A stretch of DNA of 64,000 nt, taken from NCBI RefSeq assembly GCF_017874575.1, contig NZ_JAGGLU010000004.1:62001-126000 (forward strand), given 5' to 3'. Positions 63,848 to 64,000 of this stretch are shown here, in pieces (position 1 is the first letter of the stretch; the number at the start of each line of letters is the position of its first letter). This DNA is from Lactobacillus colini. GTDB lineage: Bacteria; Bacillota; Bacilli; Lactobacillales; Lactobacillaceae. The translations under genes were made by a program, and so were the position numbers. The notes beneath the pieces were generated by a model. That model saw only the letters and a program-made list of their open reading frames with translations. It did no database searches and had not been told where the DNA came from.

Positions 63848-64000
63848 TTAACTTAAAAATTGAAACAATTTAGCCCATGTGGAAGGAAAGAATATCGCAA
63901 ACGGATTCGATCCTGCAACTCCACAGCCTACAAAAGCACCAATAATCAAGGCTAGCAAAAGATATAATATTACTTTACCTATTTGCTTTAAATGTTTCAA
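63848..64000 (-). CDS. EpuA-like small membrane protein, C-terminal 50 residues (cut by window edge)
   Basis: An open frame from the right edge to TAA at 63848-63850. It reads a hydrophobic helix ([20 protein letters not shown]) followed by [18 protein letters not shown]. This matches the C-terminus of the EpuA family, small Firmicute membrane proteins often labelled DNA-directed RNA polymerase beta subunit in databases although they are not RpoB. The start lies outside the window. The order mreB-like gene, epuA, yidD, DUF2969, rodA is usual in lactobacilli. Confidence 0.75.
   Translation of the reverse strand: MKHLKQIGKVILYLLLALIIGAFVGCGVAGSNPFAIFFPSTWAKLFQFLS

Overview
This is a 64 kb stretch of a low-GC Gram-positive chromosome, almost certainly a Lactobacillus in the strict sense (acidophilus/delbrueckii side of Lactobacillaceae). 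The pointers are the AT-rich sequence, GGAGG-type ribosome binding sites, T-box leaders, the complete mraZ-to-divIVA division cluster, paired RNase J1/J2, RpoY, EzrA, SepF, and lactobacillar families (DUF1831, DUF2969, DUF3397, DUF4044, YueI/DUF1694). The species cannot be fixed from sequence alone. Everything looks like conserved core chromosome. I found no insertion sequence, prophage, CRISPR array, tRNA or rRNA gene and no clear pseudogene.

Layout. 1-11.5 kb: start of tuf, a TPR protein, rnjB and rpsO on the minus strand; rpsT divergent to rpsO; then a minus-strand run ftsW, ylbG, rsmD, coaD, ylbL/sepM, and a separate comEA-comEC-holA operon. 11.5-17.4 kb: typA on minus, then def, rpoY-rnjA and a lipid kinase on plus. 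17.4-24.7 kb: recD2, a TPR protein and a phosphatase; then the tRNA 2-thiouridine set mnmA, DUF1831 and a cysteine desulfurase; then mtnN. 24.7-42.3 kb: one very long minus-strand block reading mraZ, rsmH, ftsL, ftsI, mraY, murD, murG, divIB, ftsA, ftsZ, sepF, yggT, ylmH, divIVA, (T-box) ileS, a cold-shock-like gene, a Nudix hydrolase, a small membrane protein, mtnN. 42.4-51 kb: two small membrane proteins, mreBCD, radC, a HAD phosphatase, folC and T-box controlled valS. 51-58 kb: a large membrane protein, rsuA, the 4-thiouridine pair thiI plus a second cysteine desulfurase, and ezrA. 58-64 kb: rpsD with a structured leader, yueI, rarA, 6S RNA, a small membrane protein, uspA (all plus), then rodA, DUF2969, yidD and a truncated EpuA-like gene on minus.

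How it works together. The window is dominated by cell envelope growth and division: septal synthesis (FtsW, FtsI, FtsL, DivIB, MraY, MurD, MurG), Z-ring assembly and placement (FtsZ, FtsA, SepF, EzrA, DivIVA) and elongation (MreBCD, RodA). It is interleaved with RNA processing and translation (RNase J1/J2, S15, S20, S4, IleRS, ValRS, TypA, Def, RsmD, RsmH) and two separate sulfur-relay branches for tRNA thiolation.

Most interesting signals. The promoters in front of both cysteine desulfurases and of DUF1831-mnmA carry a shared CTTAC/GTAAG palindrome placed on the promoter core, and I saw it in no other gene gap of the window. This suggests a dedicated, apparently undescribed regulon for tRNA thiolation sulfur supply. 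Two genes (typA and the second desulfurase) have terminator-like hairpins with U-runs squeezed between promoter and ribosome binding site. An 18-bp perfect-arm palindrome sits on the yueI promoter. The rpsO and rpsT promoters are divergent with their -35 boxes 12 bp apart. Several genes use TTG or GTG starts that are decided by their ribosome binding sites.
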